Assembly (NCBI GenBank): GCA_036936605.1
Contig: JAUPFV010000005.1
Location: 188,168,958 to 188,232,957 of the forward strand
Source of the DNA: Limnanthes douglasii subsp. nivea
Lineage: Eukaryota; Streptophyta; Magnoliopsida; Brassicales; Limnanthaceae
Direction of reading: 5' to 3'
DNA: 64,000 nucleotides
The position numbers were made by a program, and so were the translations under genes. Positions 33,316 through 44,266 of the stretch are shown here, piece by piece. Within the stretch, counting starts at the first letter, position 1, and each line of letters opens with the position of its first letter. The notes under the pieces were generated by a model, which saw only the letters and a list, made by a program, of their open reading frames with translations, had not been told where the DNA came from and ran no database searches.

Positions 33316-34559
33316 TCAGACAGAGAGCAGTCGAGGAAGTATAAAAAGGAAAACAAATCTAAAAAGGACAATGTTCCTCATTCGACATGGTGTGAAGGAA
33401 ACACTTCGAATCAGTATGCTGAGACTGATCGAAATTTATATGCTGTAATGGGAACAAATGATCAGTTTGTTCAAGGTGTCGACTGGAGAAACTCTCCGTT
33501 GGTAAATGAAGTTCGCTCTATAACGCTTCTGAACCGTTTTGACATTTCCAAAGTAGAAAAGTTCGATGGGATGCAAGATCCTCATGACCACATCAAACAA
33601 TTTAAGAACTGTATGATGAACTTCAAAGATGAAGACCGACTGGTGTGTCGTGCATTTTCGCAGACTTTAAAGTGGTATAATCGGATTCTGAGAGGGTCCA
33701 TCTCAAATTTTAGGGATTTTTACACTATTTTTCGAAGGCAGTTTGTGGGGAGTAAAGAAATGAGAGCAAATGAAGATACCATTATTCAGTGCAAACAGGC
33801 ACCTGGAGAGAAGTTGAAGGATTATACGAAGAGATTCGTTTTGACCAACGTTAGTTTGGATAACTATGAAGAGAATGTGGCGATGACAGCTATTCGCCAA
33901 TGATTATTGCCATGGGATCTGGCCAATGAGACTACGAAGATAAGAGACTTAACTTTTGGAGCTTTGATGGCTCAAGTTGAGGATCAGATTAAAGTCGAGG
34001 ATTCAAGTAGAGTTTGAGGAGGACCGGTTAACACTCCAAAGAGTTTGAGTCAAACGGCCAATAACCAAGGGCAGTCCTCGAATGGAAATGGTAATCAGCA
34101 GACAAGACAAAAGAATAACAACTTGCCTTCTTAGAGTGGTGGATATTCAAATCACGCTCCATTTAACAACTATAACAGGCCAATGTCAATCAATGGGTTA
34201 AAACAAAGTATTATGCTGATCTGATAGAGAATGTAACTGTGATTTGGATAAGATCAAGAGCTTCGTAAATTTTAGGAAGCCAGCTCAAATTAGTAGGCCA
34301 ATGGAGGAAAGGAACAACAAATTTTAAGATATCATGAGGATATTGGCATGATACCAATAACTGTATCGCTCTGAAAAAATAGGTTCAAACTTTGATCGAA
34401 AATGGGAAGCTCCTGACTTATGTAAAGTCGCAAGGGAGCGATTCGAAAACTAATGTTGCATCAACTTCGAAGGATGCGCCAGCTGATAATTTGATGATTT
34501 TAGATTCAAAGGTTGAACCATTTGATGCTTCTTCTTAATATGTGGAGAAAAATCCAAAC
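33316..34559 (+). pseudogene. Tat-2 gag remnant
   Basis: Capsid-type protein of the retrotransposon. The Retrotrans_gag region is open in one frame (33448-33903): KVEKFDGMQDPHDHIKQFKN, LKWYNRILRGSISNFRDFY, FRRQFVGSKE and EKLKDYTKRF. A stop follows, then glutamine- and asparagine-rich sequence and a zinc-knuckle-like segment YHEDIGHDTNNCIALKKQ with LIENGKLLTYV (about 34330-34425, read across frame changes). The acidic gag-protease linker contains FFESLAIFGGD (about 34624-34657). Confidence 0.8.
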
Positions 34560-35279
34560 ATGTTTCTTTTGATGGCAGTCGAAGAGCCTATTGAAAAGGG
34601 GCATGTGCGAGATTTATGTAAATTCTTTGAATCGTTAGCCATTTTCGGAGGCGATTCGATGGCTGGTAATTCAGATAGTTCGAGGAAGATACATATTGTC
34701 AACCTGACAACTCAAATTTAAGGGAAGATGTCTACATATTTGTATGGAAAGAAGGTTAATCTTTTTATTTTGTTTGATGAGGATGATCTACGGGGTACAT
34801 CAGGGCGACATGAAGATGTTATGGTTATTGGAGCAGAGGTGGCTGGCGTCGAAATTCGACATATGCTTATTAACACTGGTAGTTCTGCTAATGTCCTTTT
34901 TAAGTCAATCTATGATCGAATGATAAATCCACCTCAGATTTCTCAATCAGATCGAAAAATTATAGGATTTACAGGTGTAACAGCTCGTGTTGTTGGAGAA
35001 TTCGAGGGTGAAGTAAGTTTGGGAAAAGGACCATTTAAGAAGAAGGTCCAGGTGGTGGTGGACTGTCCCACGAGTTACAATGCTATTTTTGGAAGATCAT
35101 GGCTTTCAAGAATGTATGGGGTTGTATCAACAGTTAATCAATGTTTCAAGTATGTGGTTGGAGATCGGATTGGGGTCGTTCGAGAGGACCAGAAGGTAGC
35201 TCGGGAATGTTATGCCACTGTACTCCGGATCTGAGAATCCAGTAGTGGGGATTTAATGCATGGATAGAAGTTAAAAGGG
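34560..35279 (+). pseudogene. Tat-2 aspartic protease remnant, catalytic D changed to N
   Basis: Open from 34728 to 35234. DEDDLRGTSGRHEDVMVIGA precedes the active site, which reads LINTGSSANVLF (about 34867-34902). The catalytic aspartate of D-T-G is asparagine here (GAC or GAT to AAC), which would abolish cleavage. Downstream VVVDCPTSYNAIFGRSWL (about 35054-35107) is the conserved end of this plant protease. The long open frame with a dead active site shows that loss of activity does not require stops. Confidence 0.8.
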
Positions 35280-36345
35280 GTGCCCTCGGATTTGGAAGAA
35301 AGGGTTGACGATCCGAGGGAAACCCGAGGGTCTTTAACGGTAAGTGAAGAAATTGAGAAGTTTACTTTTTCGGAAGGAAGGGTGCTTCGAATTGGAACCT
35401 TATTGACTCCGCTTCTACGACAACAAATGCTAGAGTTTTTATCTCATAATTTAGATGTTTTCGCTTGGAAGACAGCAGATGTAACATGAGTACCAATTGA
35501 GGTAATTCCTCACAACTTGGCTATTGATCCGAAGGTGAAGCCAGTTATTCAGAAAAGAAGAACATTTTCCTCGGAAAAATCAGAAGCAATTGTTGCCGAA
35601 GTGGATCGATTATCTAAGGTCGGACACATAAGGGAGTCACAGTATCCTTTCTGGATGATAAATCTGTTAGTGGTAAAAAAGAAGAATGAGAAATAGAGAA
35701 TGTGTGTGGATTTTACAGATTTGAATCGAGCTTGTCCCAAAGATCCATTTCATGTTCCTCGAATAAATCAGCTGATTGATTCTATCTTAGGCAATAAAAT
35801 TTTAACTTTCATGGACGCTTTTCCAAGATACAATCAAATTCAAATGGATCCAAAAGATCAAGAATGCACAACTTTCATAACTGATAGGGCTTGCACTGTT
35901 ATAGGATTATGCCCTTTGGATTGAAAAATGATGGAGCCACTTATCAGAGATTGATGAATAAATCTTTTTCTACTCAGATCGGAAGGAATATGGAGGTATA
36001 TATAGACGATATGGTGGTAAACATTTCAAAGGATGAAGTGCATCTTGATGATTTAAAGGAAGCTTTTTTTGAATTTAAGGGCAATCATGTTAAAGTTAAA
36101 TCCTGAAAAATGTACCTTTGAAGTTTGGTCATGGAAGTTCTTGGGATTTTTCATCAGTGAAAAAGGAATAGAAACTGACCCAGAACAGTTGAAAGCCTTG
36201 ATAACAATGAATTCACCTCGGTCTATCAAAGAAGTGCGAATTCTGACAGGAAGGTTAGCAGCACTTAATCGATTTATTTCTAGATTTTTTGACAAATGCT
36301 TTCCTTTCTTTCAAGTTTTACGAGGACCAGGCAGGTTTGAATGAA
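35280..36345 (+). pseudogene. Tat-2 reverse transcriptase remnant
   Basis: The pre-RT segment FLSHNLDVFAWKTADVT (about 35437-35489) is followed by the RT core: CVDFTDLNRACPKDPFHVPR, motif A FMDAFPRYNQIQMDPKD (about 35808-35860), MPFGLKNDGATYQRLMNK, and YIDDMVV starting at 35999. The thumb reads LNPEKCTFEVWSWKFLGFFIS and RLAALNRFISRFFDKCFPF. Stops replace tryptophans (TGG to TAG or TGA, for example near 35696 and 36341). The catalytic aspartates are retained. Confidence 0.87.
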
Positions 36346-36830
36346 CATCGGAATGTGGGACAACGTTCACAAACATTAAAAATTTGTTATCATCACCAAA
36401 ATTTTTGTCAAAGCCTCGAAATGGGGAGAAACTCTTTTTGTACATTGTGGTATCAGATTTTGCACTAAGTGCAGTGTTAATCAGTGAAGATTCAGGAGTT
36501 CCAAAGCCGGTGTACTACATCAGTAAAAGTTCAGTGGAAACATAAAATAGATATTTTAAATTGGTGAAATTGGCATTAGCACTGGTGATTGCTGCTAGGA
36601 AGATGCGTCCATAGTTTTAAGCTCACACTATTGAAGTCTGAACTTCATTTCTTTTGAAAAATGTTTTACAACGACTGGACATTTCGGGGAGAATGACCAA
36701 GTGGTCAGTGGAGTTGGGGGACTATGATATTTTGTTTACACCTCGAACAACAATAAAGGCGCAAGCATTGGCAATTTTTTTGGTGAATTCCATTCGAGCA
36801 TAGCGGATGTGGAAGAAAGTAAATTCGAGG
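36346..36830 (+). pseudogene. Tat-2 first RNase H (retroviral-like)
   Basis: Degrades the RNA strand after cDNA synthesis. Visible: LFLYIVVSDFALSAVLISED (about 36436-36489) with the catalytic D of SDFA, VYYISKSSVET, then YFKLVKLALALVIAARKMRP and, in the connection region, RMTKWSVELGDYDILFTPRT (about 36693-36750). One stop precedes RYF (about 36544). Confidence 0.75.
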
Positions 36831-37330
36831 TGGGTTGTTCGAACAGATGAAGGATCTACTAATTCAGGGTGCAGTGCTGGGGTTTAGTTAAAAGCTCCAA
36901 CTGGAGAGACGATGTTTCAATCTATTAAATTTGGTTTTCATGCTTCAAACAATGAAGCTGAATACGAAGCTGCTTTGGTAGGTTTAAGATTGGCAAAAAT
37001 TTGTGGAGCAACTTCAGTGCGTTTGAAAACGGATTCTCAGTTGTTAGCAAATCAGGTATATGGATTTTTCGAAGCAAGAAATGATCGTTTGATTTTATAT
37101 CTTCGGGAACTTCAGAATTTAATGCTTCTATTTGACAATGTTGTTGTGGAATATATTGGTTGAGAGAGTAACATGATGGATAATTCTTTATCAAATATCG
37201 TTTACAAAGAAAAGTATCCTTGGATTTTTCTACAAGGAAATCCTTTAATTGTTACTCAATTTAATCAGTGCGAATGCATAAAAGAATTATTTTCTACAGA
37301 TGAAATAATCTGAAGCAATTAGCTAGTATA
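36831..37330 (+). pseudogene. Tat-2 second RNase H (plant/archaeal type)
   Basis: The extra RNase H characteristic of the Tat lineage. Open from 36912 to 37163 with FGFHASNNEAEYEAALVGLR (catalytic E), LKTDSQLLANQVYGFFEARN (catalytic D) and VVVEYIG. Its N-terminal D-G-S strand is degraded. Its presence beside the first RNase H is the best lineage marker in the window. Confidence 0.82.
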
Positions 37331-38523
37331 TATTCTTAGTTTTTTTACTCAAGGAACATTACCAGATGATTTGAGGTTGGCCAAAAAATTGAGAGGTCAA
37401 GCCTTCAGATATATAGTGTTGGATGAAATATTGTATAAAAAGGAATTGAGCAGGCCATTTTTACGATGTTTAGGCAAACAAGAATCACAAGAGGTGTTAT
37501 CAGAATTGCATGATGATGAAGGGTCAGCTCATTACGGGTTTAAAGCTCTATCATGACGAGATTTAGTTGCAGGGTTCTATTGGCCTACAATCATGAATGA
37601 TGCTAAGAATTTAGTTCGAAGTTGTGATACTTGTCAGAGATTTGCTAATGCTATTCATAGGCCAGTAGTGCCACTTATGTCTATAACCGAGACGGTACCA
37701 TTTAATAGATAGGGGATTTATCTGGTGGGTCATTTTCCGATGGCTTCTGGAGGAAGACAAATGATAATTGTAGCAGTGGATTATTTTACGAAGTGGGCCG
37801 AGGCAGAGCCGTTATGAGGGACAAAGACAACGGATGTGATCCAGTTTATTGTGAACAATATTTGTTGTCGTTTTGGAGTTCCTCGGAGGATTACAACAGA
37901 TAATGACCCTCAGTTTAATAAGAAATAGATGACTTCATTTTGCACGTCAAAAGAAATTCAGCAATGTTTTTCGACTCCTTTTCATCCTCAAGCTAACGGA
38001 CTAGTGGAGGTAAAAAACTGAACAATTTTAGATGGCTTGCAGAAGAATTTGATGGGGCAGCATGAAAATGACAAAACTATTTGCAAGAGGTTCTTTGGGC
38101 TTATCGGACAACTCCTAGAGAGGATACAAAAGAGACTCATTTTGCTTTGGCATATAGAATGGATGCAGTCATCCCCATAGAATCTACGATGTCATCTTTT
38201 AAGATAAACCAATATTCTGAAAGATCCAATGATGAAGTTATAAGGGTAAATTTAGATTTGATTGAGGAGAAAATAGTTTGAGCTCATTTGAATGTAATTC
38301 ATTATCAAACTCTTATTAGGAATAGATATGATTCGAAGGTGAAGAAAAGAAAATTCAAAGAAGGTGATAAGGTGTTGAGAAAAACCTTGGAAAAATGGTT
38401 ATAAATTGGGAAGGCCCCTATATAGTTGTTGAAAGGATAAAGCCAGGGTGTTATCGTCTTTGTGATTTCGAAGGGAGGATGCTTCAACATCCATGACATA
38501 TACAAAACTTGAAGCTTTATTAG
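37331..38523 (+). pseudogene. Tat-2 integrase remnant
   Basis: The zinc domain reads ELHDDEGSAHYGFKALS, FYWPTIMNDAKNLVRSCDTC (about 37504-37637). The core has VAVDYFTKW (first D), TTDNDPQF (second D) and ANGLVEVKN (E). The end is LWAYRTTPREDTKETHF, WEGPYIVVERIKPGCYRL and a stop at 38521-38523. Stops include TGG to TAG before GIYLVG (about 37710) and CGA to TGA in N-R-T-I-L (about 38020). Confidence 0.87.
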
Positions 38524-39060
38524 AAATATATTTGTCTTTGTATTTTGGAATTTTCACTTTCGAATGGCGCACTCTTTCCTACCCTGTTGGCCCAGGAAGG
38601 TTTTAATGAGGCGTTGTGTACATATTCAATAGTATCACTAAAATTTGTTTTTGGCCAATGGTTGTTTATACATGTTTGAATAAAACTATCTTAACAACTT
38701 ATCAAAGACTGATCATCTTTGAGGTTGGTTAAGAGTAGAATGTTTCGAAGTGTTTATAACACTTTTTAAAGAAACAACCATGTTTGATAAACACGTTACA
38801 GTTTTTGCGAAGTGCAACGCTTAATAGTGCATTGAATTTTTTTGAAGTGCAACCATGTTCACCAACTTCACTAAGGTAATATATGTTCAAAGTTCAAAGA
38901 ACTTATGATATTTATTTTAAAATCTTAGCATCAGATTGTATATGAAGAAAATAAAAATAACAAGTAAGGAAATCGTTTGTCAATTAGATTAATTCTTTGA
39001 AGTATAAAAAGCAAATCTCTAATCTGACAAATACAAAAAAGGTAATAAAGTTATTGAGAC
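38524..39060. other. Tat-2 spacer between convergent pol and accessory ORF
   Basis: Non-coding, about 0.54 kb, the same size as in Tat-1. It contains the conserved hairpin block at 38565-38612. No gene. Confidence 0.65.
38565..38612 (+). promoter_or_regulatory. Conserved hairpin and TTTTAATGAGGC block after pol (Tat-2)
   Basis: Arms CTTTCCT and AGGAAGG pair at all 7 positions (one G-T) around the loop ACCCTGTTGGCCC, followed by TTTTAATGAGGC. It starts about 42 bases past the pol stop. Compare Tat-1 (3351-3398) and Tat-3 (59118-59170). Confidence 0.6.
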
Positions 39061-41476
39061 GAGTCATCCTCCTCGGATGATTCTTCCTCCGAAGATGATG
39101 AGTCGGGGATAGGATCGAAAGCTTCACTTGGACGCTTTTCGATAGGAATGTTGTTAAAAAAACTTATGAGGTTAATCTTTGGATAAGTAGCGTGAAGTTC
39201 TCAGAGAAAAGTGATGGCTGTTTTTTCTTTCCCATTGTTAATAACAACCAACATGTCTTTTGAAAATTTAGCTTCGGCAGCAGCAACAATAACAGTTTTT
39301 TCCTCCTCAAAATATTTTTTCAATTTAGTTATCTCATCGGAAACTCTTTATTTTTTTCCTCGCAAAGGGTAAGAGAGTTTTGGAGGCCTTTGGATTTGGA
39401 TATTTCAGCAGCCAGTTTATTAGTATGATCAGTTTTGAGCTTATTCATATCTCTTTTCATGAGAAGCCTTCATCGCTTATTTCTCAGCAATATATGTTGT
39501 TCGCAGATGATTTTTCATGAAGAGAGTGCCTCAAATAAGCTCAGACCTTTCTAGTTCATACATATGTTTGACCAACTTGCGTTGAAAATATTCCCTTAGC
39601 TGTTTTTCATCTTGAGCAAGACCTTTGTAGCGGACCATGTCTTTGGCCAATTGCTTCAGATGGTCTTGAGAAGCTTTGACTTGGGAAGCAAGTGCTTTTG
39701 CTGCAGCATTGAGATTGGTAAATGGTTGAAGTGCAATAGAGATCGCAGGATTAGGTGGTGAGGAGGAAATTCTGAGATACTTGGACGAGGAATCATATCT
39801 AAAGTTGTGGTTAATGCAGAGGGACAAATAATGTCTGAAGATACTTCGACAGTTGTTGGTCTCCCAAAATTGATCATATGATTTTGAATGTCTTGAAGAA
39901 CAGGATCGTCTTCTCCAATAAGCACTTGTGTATTGTTAAAATTGATGAAACTGTCAGGATCGAAGTTTTCAGTATTTTGATTTTCATCATTACCATTGTC
40001 TTTGATGGCTATCAAGGTGTTGTCATTGGCTGCTTGCTTATCGACCGAAGGGTTTTGTTGATTTTCAACAGTAGTGATCTCTTCTTTATCGACCAGTGTA
40101 TACGCAGTTATTTTTCCTTGTTTCTTTTTCTATCCGTTGGAACTGGAAGAAGCTTTCTTTTTTTTCGAAGACGGTTCTTGATCTTTCCCTTCTTCGATGG
40201 GTGAATGAGTCTGCTCTCCTGCTTTTTTATTTTGAGGCTTTGGTTTTGATGAAGTTGAAGGGCTACCACCAGATGTGCTAGCTGTCTTTTTATTTTTCTT
40301 TTTTTTCTCAGCGTTTTCTTTTTTCTTTTTTGGTAAATGACTTTCTGACCTATTACGAATAGGGAGAAAGACTTTGCAGTCGGGATGGACTAACCTTTTG
40401 CAGGCTATTATGGGATTGAGCTCTGACATCAAATTTTGAGGTGGCAAGGCTCCTTCGGTGATTGGAAACAGGTGGCTATTAAGGAAGTTGATTGGTTGGA
40501 AGGCGGTATGGGATTAGGCTCTGACATCAAATTTTGAGGAGGTATTCCTCATTGTTTTTTTAAATCCGAAGCCTGACTATCTTTATAATATATGTATCGA
40601 ACGTTTTTCAGTTGAATGATGTATTTAGCCTCGAGATACCTTAAATTTATGCCAATTGTAGCTCTTTATTCTTCGGAAACAAAGCCAATTTCTTTCTTTT
40701 TTGGAGACTTACGGGTATTTTCTGAGTTCCCGTCATCGGATTCAGCTTCATGTTCAGTTTTGGTAGCCTCAGAATCAGCTTCATTGGTTCTTGATGTTTC
40801 TTCTCTGGATTGGGAAGGATTTTGTTAAGGCAATAGATCCATAGTTTCTTGTGAAGGATTATTTGCTTGAGGAACTTCCTCAGTTATTTCTCTCTGAGGA
40901 GAAACTTCAGTATCTGGGTTTGAACGGGGAGGAGTTGGAATGATTTCTGAATCGTCTCCCATGGCTATAAAAGTTCTTCTTGTTCTGATTGTTGAAGGAT
41001 GATTCGAAGAGGGACTATTTGATATTTTTTTGAAGAAGATTCTTCCCTAATCAAAGGAGAAATTGTAATTTGAGAAGAAGAGACTCGAGGTGTTTTAAGA
41101 GCTAGAACTTTGGAAGAGGGATGTTCTTCAGTTATCGGCGAATGAAAGTAAGCAGGAATGTTGGTTGGATCAAAATTACCGTAGTAAGTTGTTTTAGTGG
41201 TTGTTCCAATATGAGCGTTATTGATTAATCCTCCAGCTTTATATTCGTTGCTCTTTGGGTAATGCAAAAATAGTCGTACGATCCGAAGACTAAGTTGTTA
41301 TCAGGTTCTGGAGATTTTGGTTTTTTTGGGTATCTTAGTCTTGAATTTTCCGTTTTTAAAGTTTTTTTCTCATAAATTGGATGAAGATTGACCGGAGAAG
41401 ATGAATATTGATCGGAAAGCTTGGTTTTTCTGATGAAGATACTAGAAAAGATAAAGAACGCGATGAAGGTAGCCAA
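39060..41476 (-). pseudogene. Tat-2 antisense accessory ORF (aORF)
   Basis: Opposite to pol. The likely start is at 41476, where the frame begins TTG-GCT-ACC (start codon apparently changed from ATG). Segments: N-terminal region rich in P, S and K (41476-40965, two frames); acidic S/T-rich part; lysine-rich KKKKENAEKKKKNKK segment (about 40335-40290) and PSSKKKKASSS (about 40160), both nuclear-localisation-like; coiled-coil segment with LAKDMVRYKGLAQDEKQL (about 39650-39590); acidic SSSSEEESSEEDDSSQ end (about 39110-39060). The domain shared by the Tat-1 and Tat-3 aORFs was not found. Stops and frame changes are present. Function is unknown. Confidence 0.6.
40411..40545. repeat. Local duplication inside Tat-2 aORF
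   Basis: TGGGATTGAGCTCTGACATC with AAATTTTGAGG (from 40411) recurs as TGGGATTAGGCTCTGACATC with AAATTTTGAGG (from 40509). The copies are about 98 bases apart. It is an in-gene tandem duplication and may explain part of the frame disruption. Confidence 0.7.
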
Positions 41477-41535
41477 GTGTTTGAATTCTCTCTCAAGTAA
41501 TTTGTGTTGTGAAAATAAAAAGTGAGGCTACTATT

Positions 41536-41546
41536 GAATTTATAGA
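41536..41546 (-). promoter_or_regulatory. TATA box of Tat-2 aORF
   Basis: TCTATAAATTC on the - strand, about 65 bases before the putative aORF start and some 400 bases from the 3' LTR. A leader with CACAACACAAATTACTTGAG follows. From 41547 to 41936 no coding signal is seen. Confidence 0.5.
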
Positions 41547-41937
41547 AAGATGGGAAGACATGTGAAGTGGAAAGGACCCTGATGGTGACAAGGCAGAATA
41601 CAAAGCGGTGAGAAGATTAGGAGTTCGACATCTGCCAGACTAGGCATCTAGTTGTGGGTCTAGAAGTTATATAGTCATGATGGATTTGAGCGGTAATATG
41701 AAATAGTTACATTTGTGTATACTTTTGATAAAAATCGATGCTTACATTTTGAAGTTTTACTTCCATAATGATTCGAATTAACATGGGTTTTTGGTTGTTT
41801 CGAATTTATCAAATTTTTTGGCTTCGAATTTACATTTTCTTATTGATTTTTGGGCTTTAATTTTGTATGACAACAACTAATACGACATATGGAGGAATTC
41901 GAAGACATTTTAGTTCTCATTCATTTACTTACATGAG

Positions 41938-41951
41938 AACTAGGGGGTTAC
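41938..41951 (+). other. Polypurine tract (Tat-2)
   Basis: AACTAGGGGGTTAC directly before the LTR start TGATATGG. Matches the tracts of Tat-1 and Tat-3. Confidence 0.65.
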
Positions 41952-42505
41952 TGATATGGAAGAAGGATTCTGAGGACTAAGTTGTAAATAATGTAAATTT
42001 AAGGACAAAACTATAAATAATGTAAGTTTAGTCCTCAAATTGTAAATAATGTAAGTTTTAGAGAATATTTGCGACTATGTATTAGTGTTAAGGACTAAAG
42101 AGTAATTTGTCCTCTTTTGTAATAGATTTCACTTTAAGGATAAGTCTTGGCTCCTCTATATAAAAGGCAAGGGTTACCTAATAAAGGGGTTGAACACTTT
42201 TTTTATTGAACTTATTTGTACTTAAACTTTCTCTCTCTAAAAACTCTCTAACTCTTTCTCTCTCTAGAATTCCCTTATAATAATTTCCTAAGGCAAAATC
42301 TAAACTCACCACATACAATATGTGGACAAAAAAATTCTTGTAAGCAAATTAGGGCGGGAGATTTTTTGAGTGGCGTTTCTTAGACCTCTTCCTAGTACAG
42401 TCGTATTCAAATTTTTCAAAATTAGGGTGGGAGATTTCTCATGAGAGAATCCTTCTATTCTTGAATCACAATCATTGTCCAATTTTCGGTTCGGAAAAAT
42501 CAACA
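41952..42505 (+). repeat. Tat-2 3' LTR, complete
   Basis: 554 bases, starting TGATATGGAAG and ending GAAAAATCAACA (TG...CA). Contains repeated TGTAAATAATGTAA phrases (41982-42060), a TATA box CTCTATATAAAAGG (about 42153-42166), a CT-rich region CTCTCTCTAAAAACTCTC and two copies of ATTAGGGYGGGAGATTT (about 42350 and 42422). Confidence 0.75.
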
Positions 42506-42569
42506 ATTAGATTAATAGATTGGGCAATATTTTTTCACTAGAAGAAATTAAATTAAAGCTTACCGCAAA

Positions 42570-42815
42570 GTTTGGATCAGTGAGCAAAGAGTTTGGATCA
42601 GTGAGCAAATGAAGCATCGTCATCAGTGAACAAATGAAACATCTTGTGGTAACAAAAAAGTTAGAGTTTCTTATGGACGAAAGAAAAAAGTCAAACCAAA
42701 TAACAAACAAGATTGAGTAGCTAATGAAACAAGACTTGTGGTAACAAAAAAATTGAATTTCTTATCGATCGAAGAAAAAACAGTCAAACCAAGTAACAAA
42801 CAATAAGATTAAGGG
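42570..42815. repeat. Tandem repeats in L1-C 5' region
   Basis: GTTTGGATCAGTGAGCAAA occurs twice in tandem (42570 and 42591, period 21), with a third weak copy CATCAGTGAACAAATGA. A longer unit of about 90 bases (ATGAAAC, CTTGTGGTAACAAAAAA, CAAACCAARTAACAAACAA) occurs from 42634 and again from 42724. Tandem promoter repeats are common at LINE 5' ends. Confidence 0.7.
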
Positions 42816-42843
42816 AGTCCTCAACATCAAACACACAGAAAAA

Positions 42844-44266
42844 ATGAGGAATTGCCAAAATAAAAAAAATTACTTAAAAGGAAAAAACTTAAGAAAGAGT
42901 AATCAACAAGATGGAACAAGAATTGTGAATCCTTATCATCAGGCTTATGATAATCAATTCCCAGCCCTAAAATCGACAATTACGGGAGAGCATAGTCAAT
43001 TCCACATTAGGAACAAAATTCGTATATCATATATGGAAGAACTCAAACCACAAACCAACAAAGAATAAGTTTTTTATGGACCAAATCAGTTTTCAGCTAA
43101 ACAAGAATTCACGACATTTCATTTCTCTAAGCAAGATAAGTCTTTTTTAATTAATAACTCTAGATTTACTTTGATAGGTAAATTTACCTTAGGTAGACCT
43201 CAGTTACAAGTTATACAAACATTTCTAAAGAAAAATTAAGTTAATTAGTAATTTTAAATATTATGTCTTTGATCACACACATATATTTATTGAATTTTAG
43301 AAATTCGAAGACTTAAAAATTGTATGAAAACGAAATGTTTGGTCAGTTTGCCAACATTTGAGATTCTTGAAATTGGAGCGTCATTTCAATGCTAAGAAAG
43401 AATCTCATGTAACCCCAATGTGGGTTAAATTTCTAAAAATTATACAATAAAGACATAAATAGTACTATAGCTAAAACTATAGGAAAACCCTTGGAAATAT
43501 GGATACCCAATGAAAATATGACAAGATTCAACTATTGTCAAGCTTGGATAGAATTAGATGTATCCAAGCCTTTCAGAATATAGATTGAATTTGAAAGCCA
43601 AGATGAGTTTTGGCAAGACATTATGTATGGTGCAACACAATTATATTGTCTAGATTGGCACCATTTTGGACATGATTCAAATAAATATAATAAATAAAAA
43701 AACAAAACAATAGTTAAACAACCAAATATATTCTGGTAACCAACTTAACTTACCACAATCATTAGAACTTAATAAGAAGATAAAAACCAGGAAACCTATC
43801 GTTAAGTATATGATAGTTTGTGGAACAAATGAATACAAAAAAAAAACTTTAGCCAAACTAGGCTTCTAATAATTTAGAGGTGACTGAAGATAACATACTA
43901 GAAACCAAATCACACAGAAAACCAAATAAACCAGGATAATAAAGATCAATTTCCTAAATCCTCAATCACTATTGAGGAGTTAAATCCAGAAATAATTGAA
44001 GCATTACATTCAATTGACCTTGTGAATAGATTTGATGCATTACAAGATTCATCAGAGGATGAACAAAATAATAACTATCCTAAGGTTACTTTAACTGGTA
44101 TCCTACCAGTAGCTCTAACATATGAGTAGAATAATATAGCCACGGAGTTTAAAGATGTTACCATATAGAAAATAAACAAGGAGAAAACTCAAAAAAGCAA
44201 TAAGAACTTAATAGACATAACAATGAGCTTTAAAGGATTAAACAAACATTCCTCGTGTAGTATAAG
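42844..44266 (+). pseudogene. L1-C ORF1 remnant (DUF4283)
   Basis: ATG 42844 opens a frame MRNCQNKKNYLKGKNLRKS with the block AYDNQFPALKST (74 codons, stop at 43066). DUF4283 begins at about 43150 with SRFTLIGKFTLGRPQLQ, matching the LIGKFSIG block of L1-A. A zinc-knuckle relic YCLDWHHFGHDSNKY lies at 43647-43688 with W and Y in place of two cysteines. After it the sequence is an N-, K- and E-rich tail. Many stops. Confidence 0.65.

Larger units (their letters stand above)
32452..42505 (+). mobile_element. Tat-2: Ty3/gypsy LTR retrotransposon (Tat lineage), decayed
   Basis: The most complete Tat element here. A 5' LTR remnant (32452-32566) precedes gag, protease, RT, two RNase H domains and integrase to 38523, all on the + strand. 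The antisense aORF (41476-39060), the polypurine tract (41938-41951) and a complete 3' LTR (41952-42505) follow. Two RNase H domains, one retroviral-like and one plant-like, define the Tat lineage. The 5' LTR is only a fragment, so the element cannot move. Confidence 0.85.
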
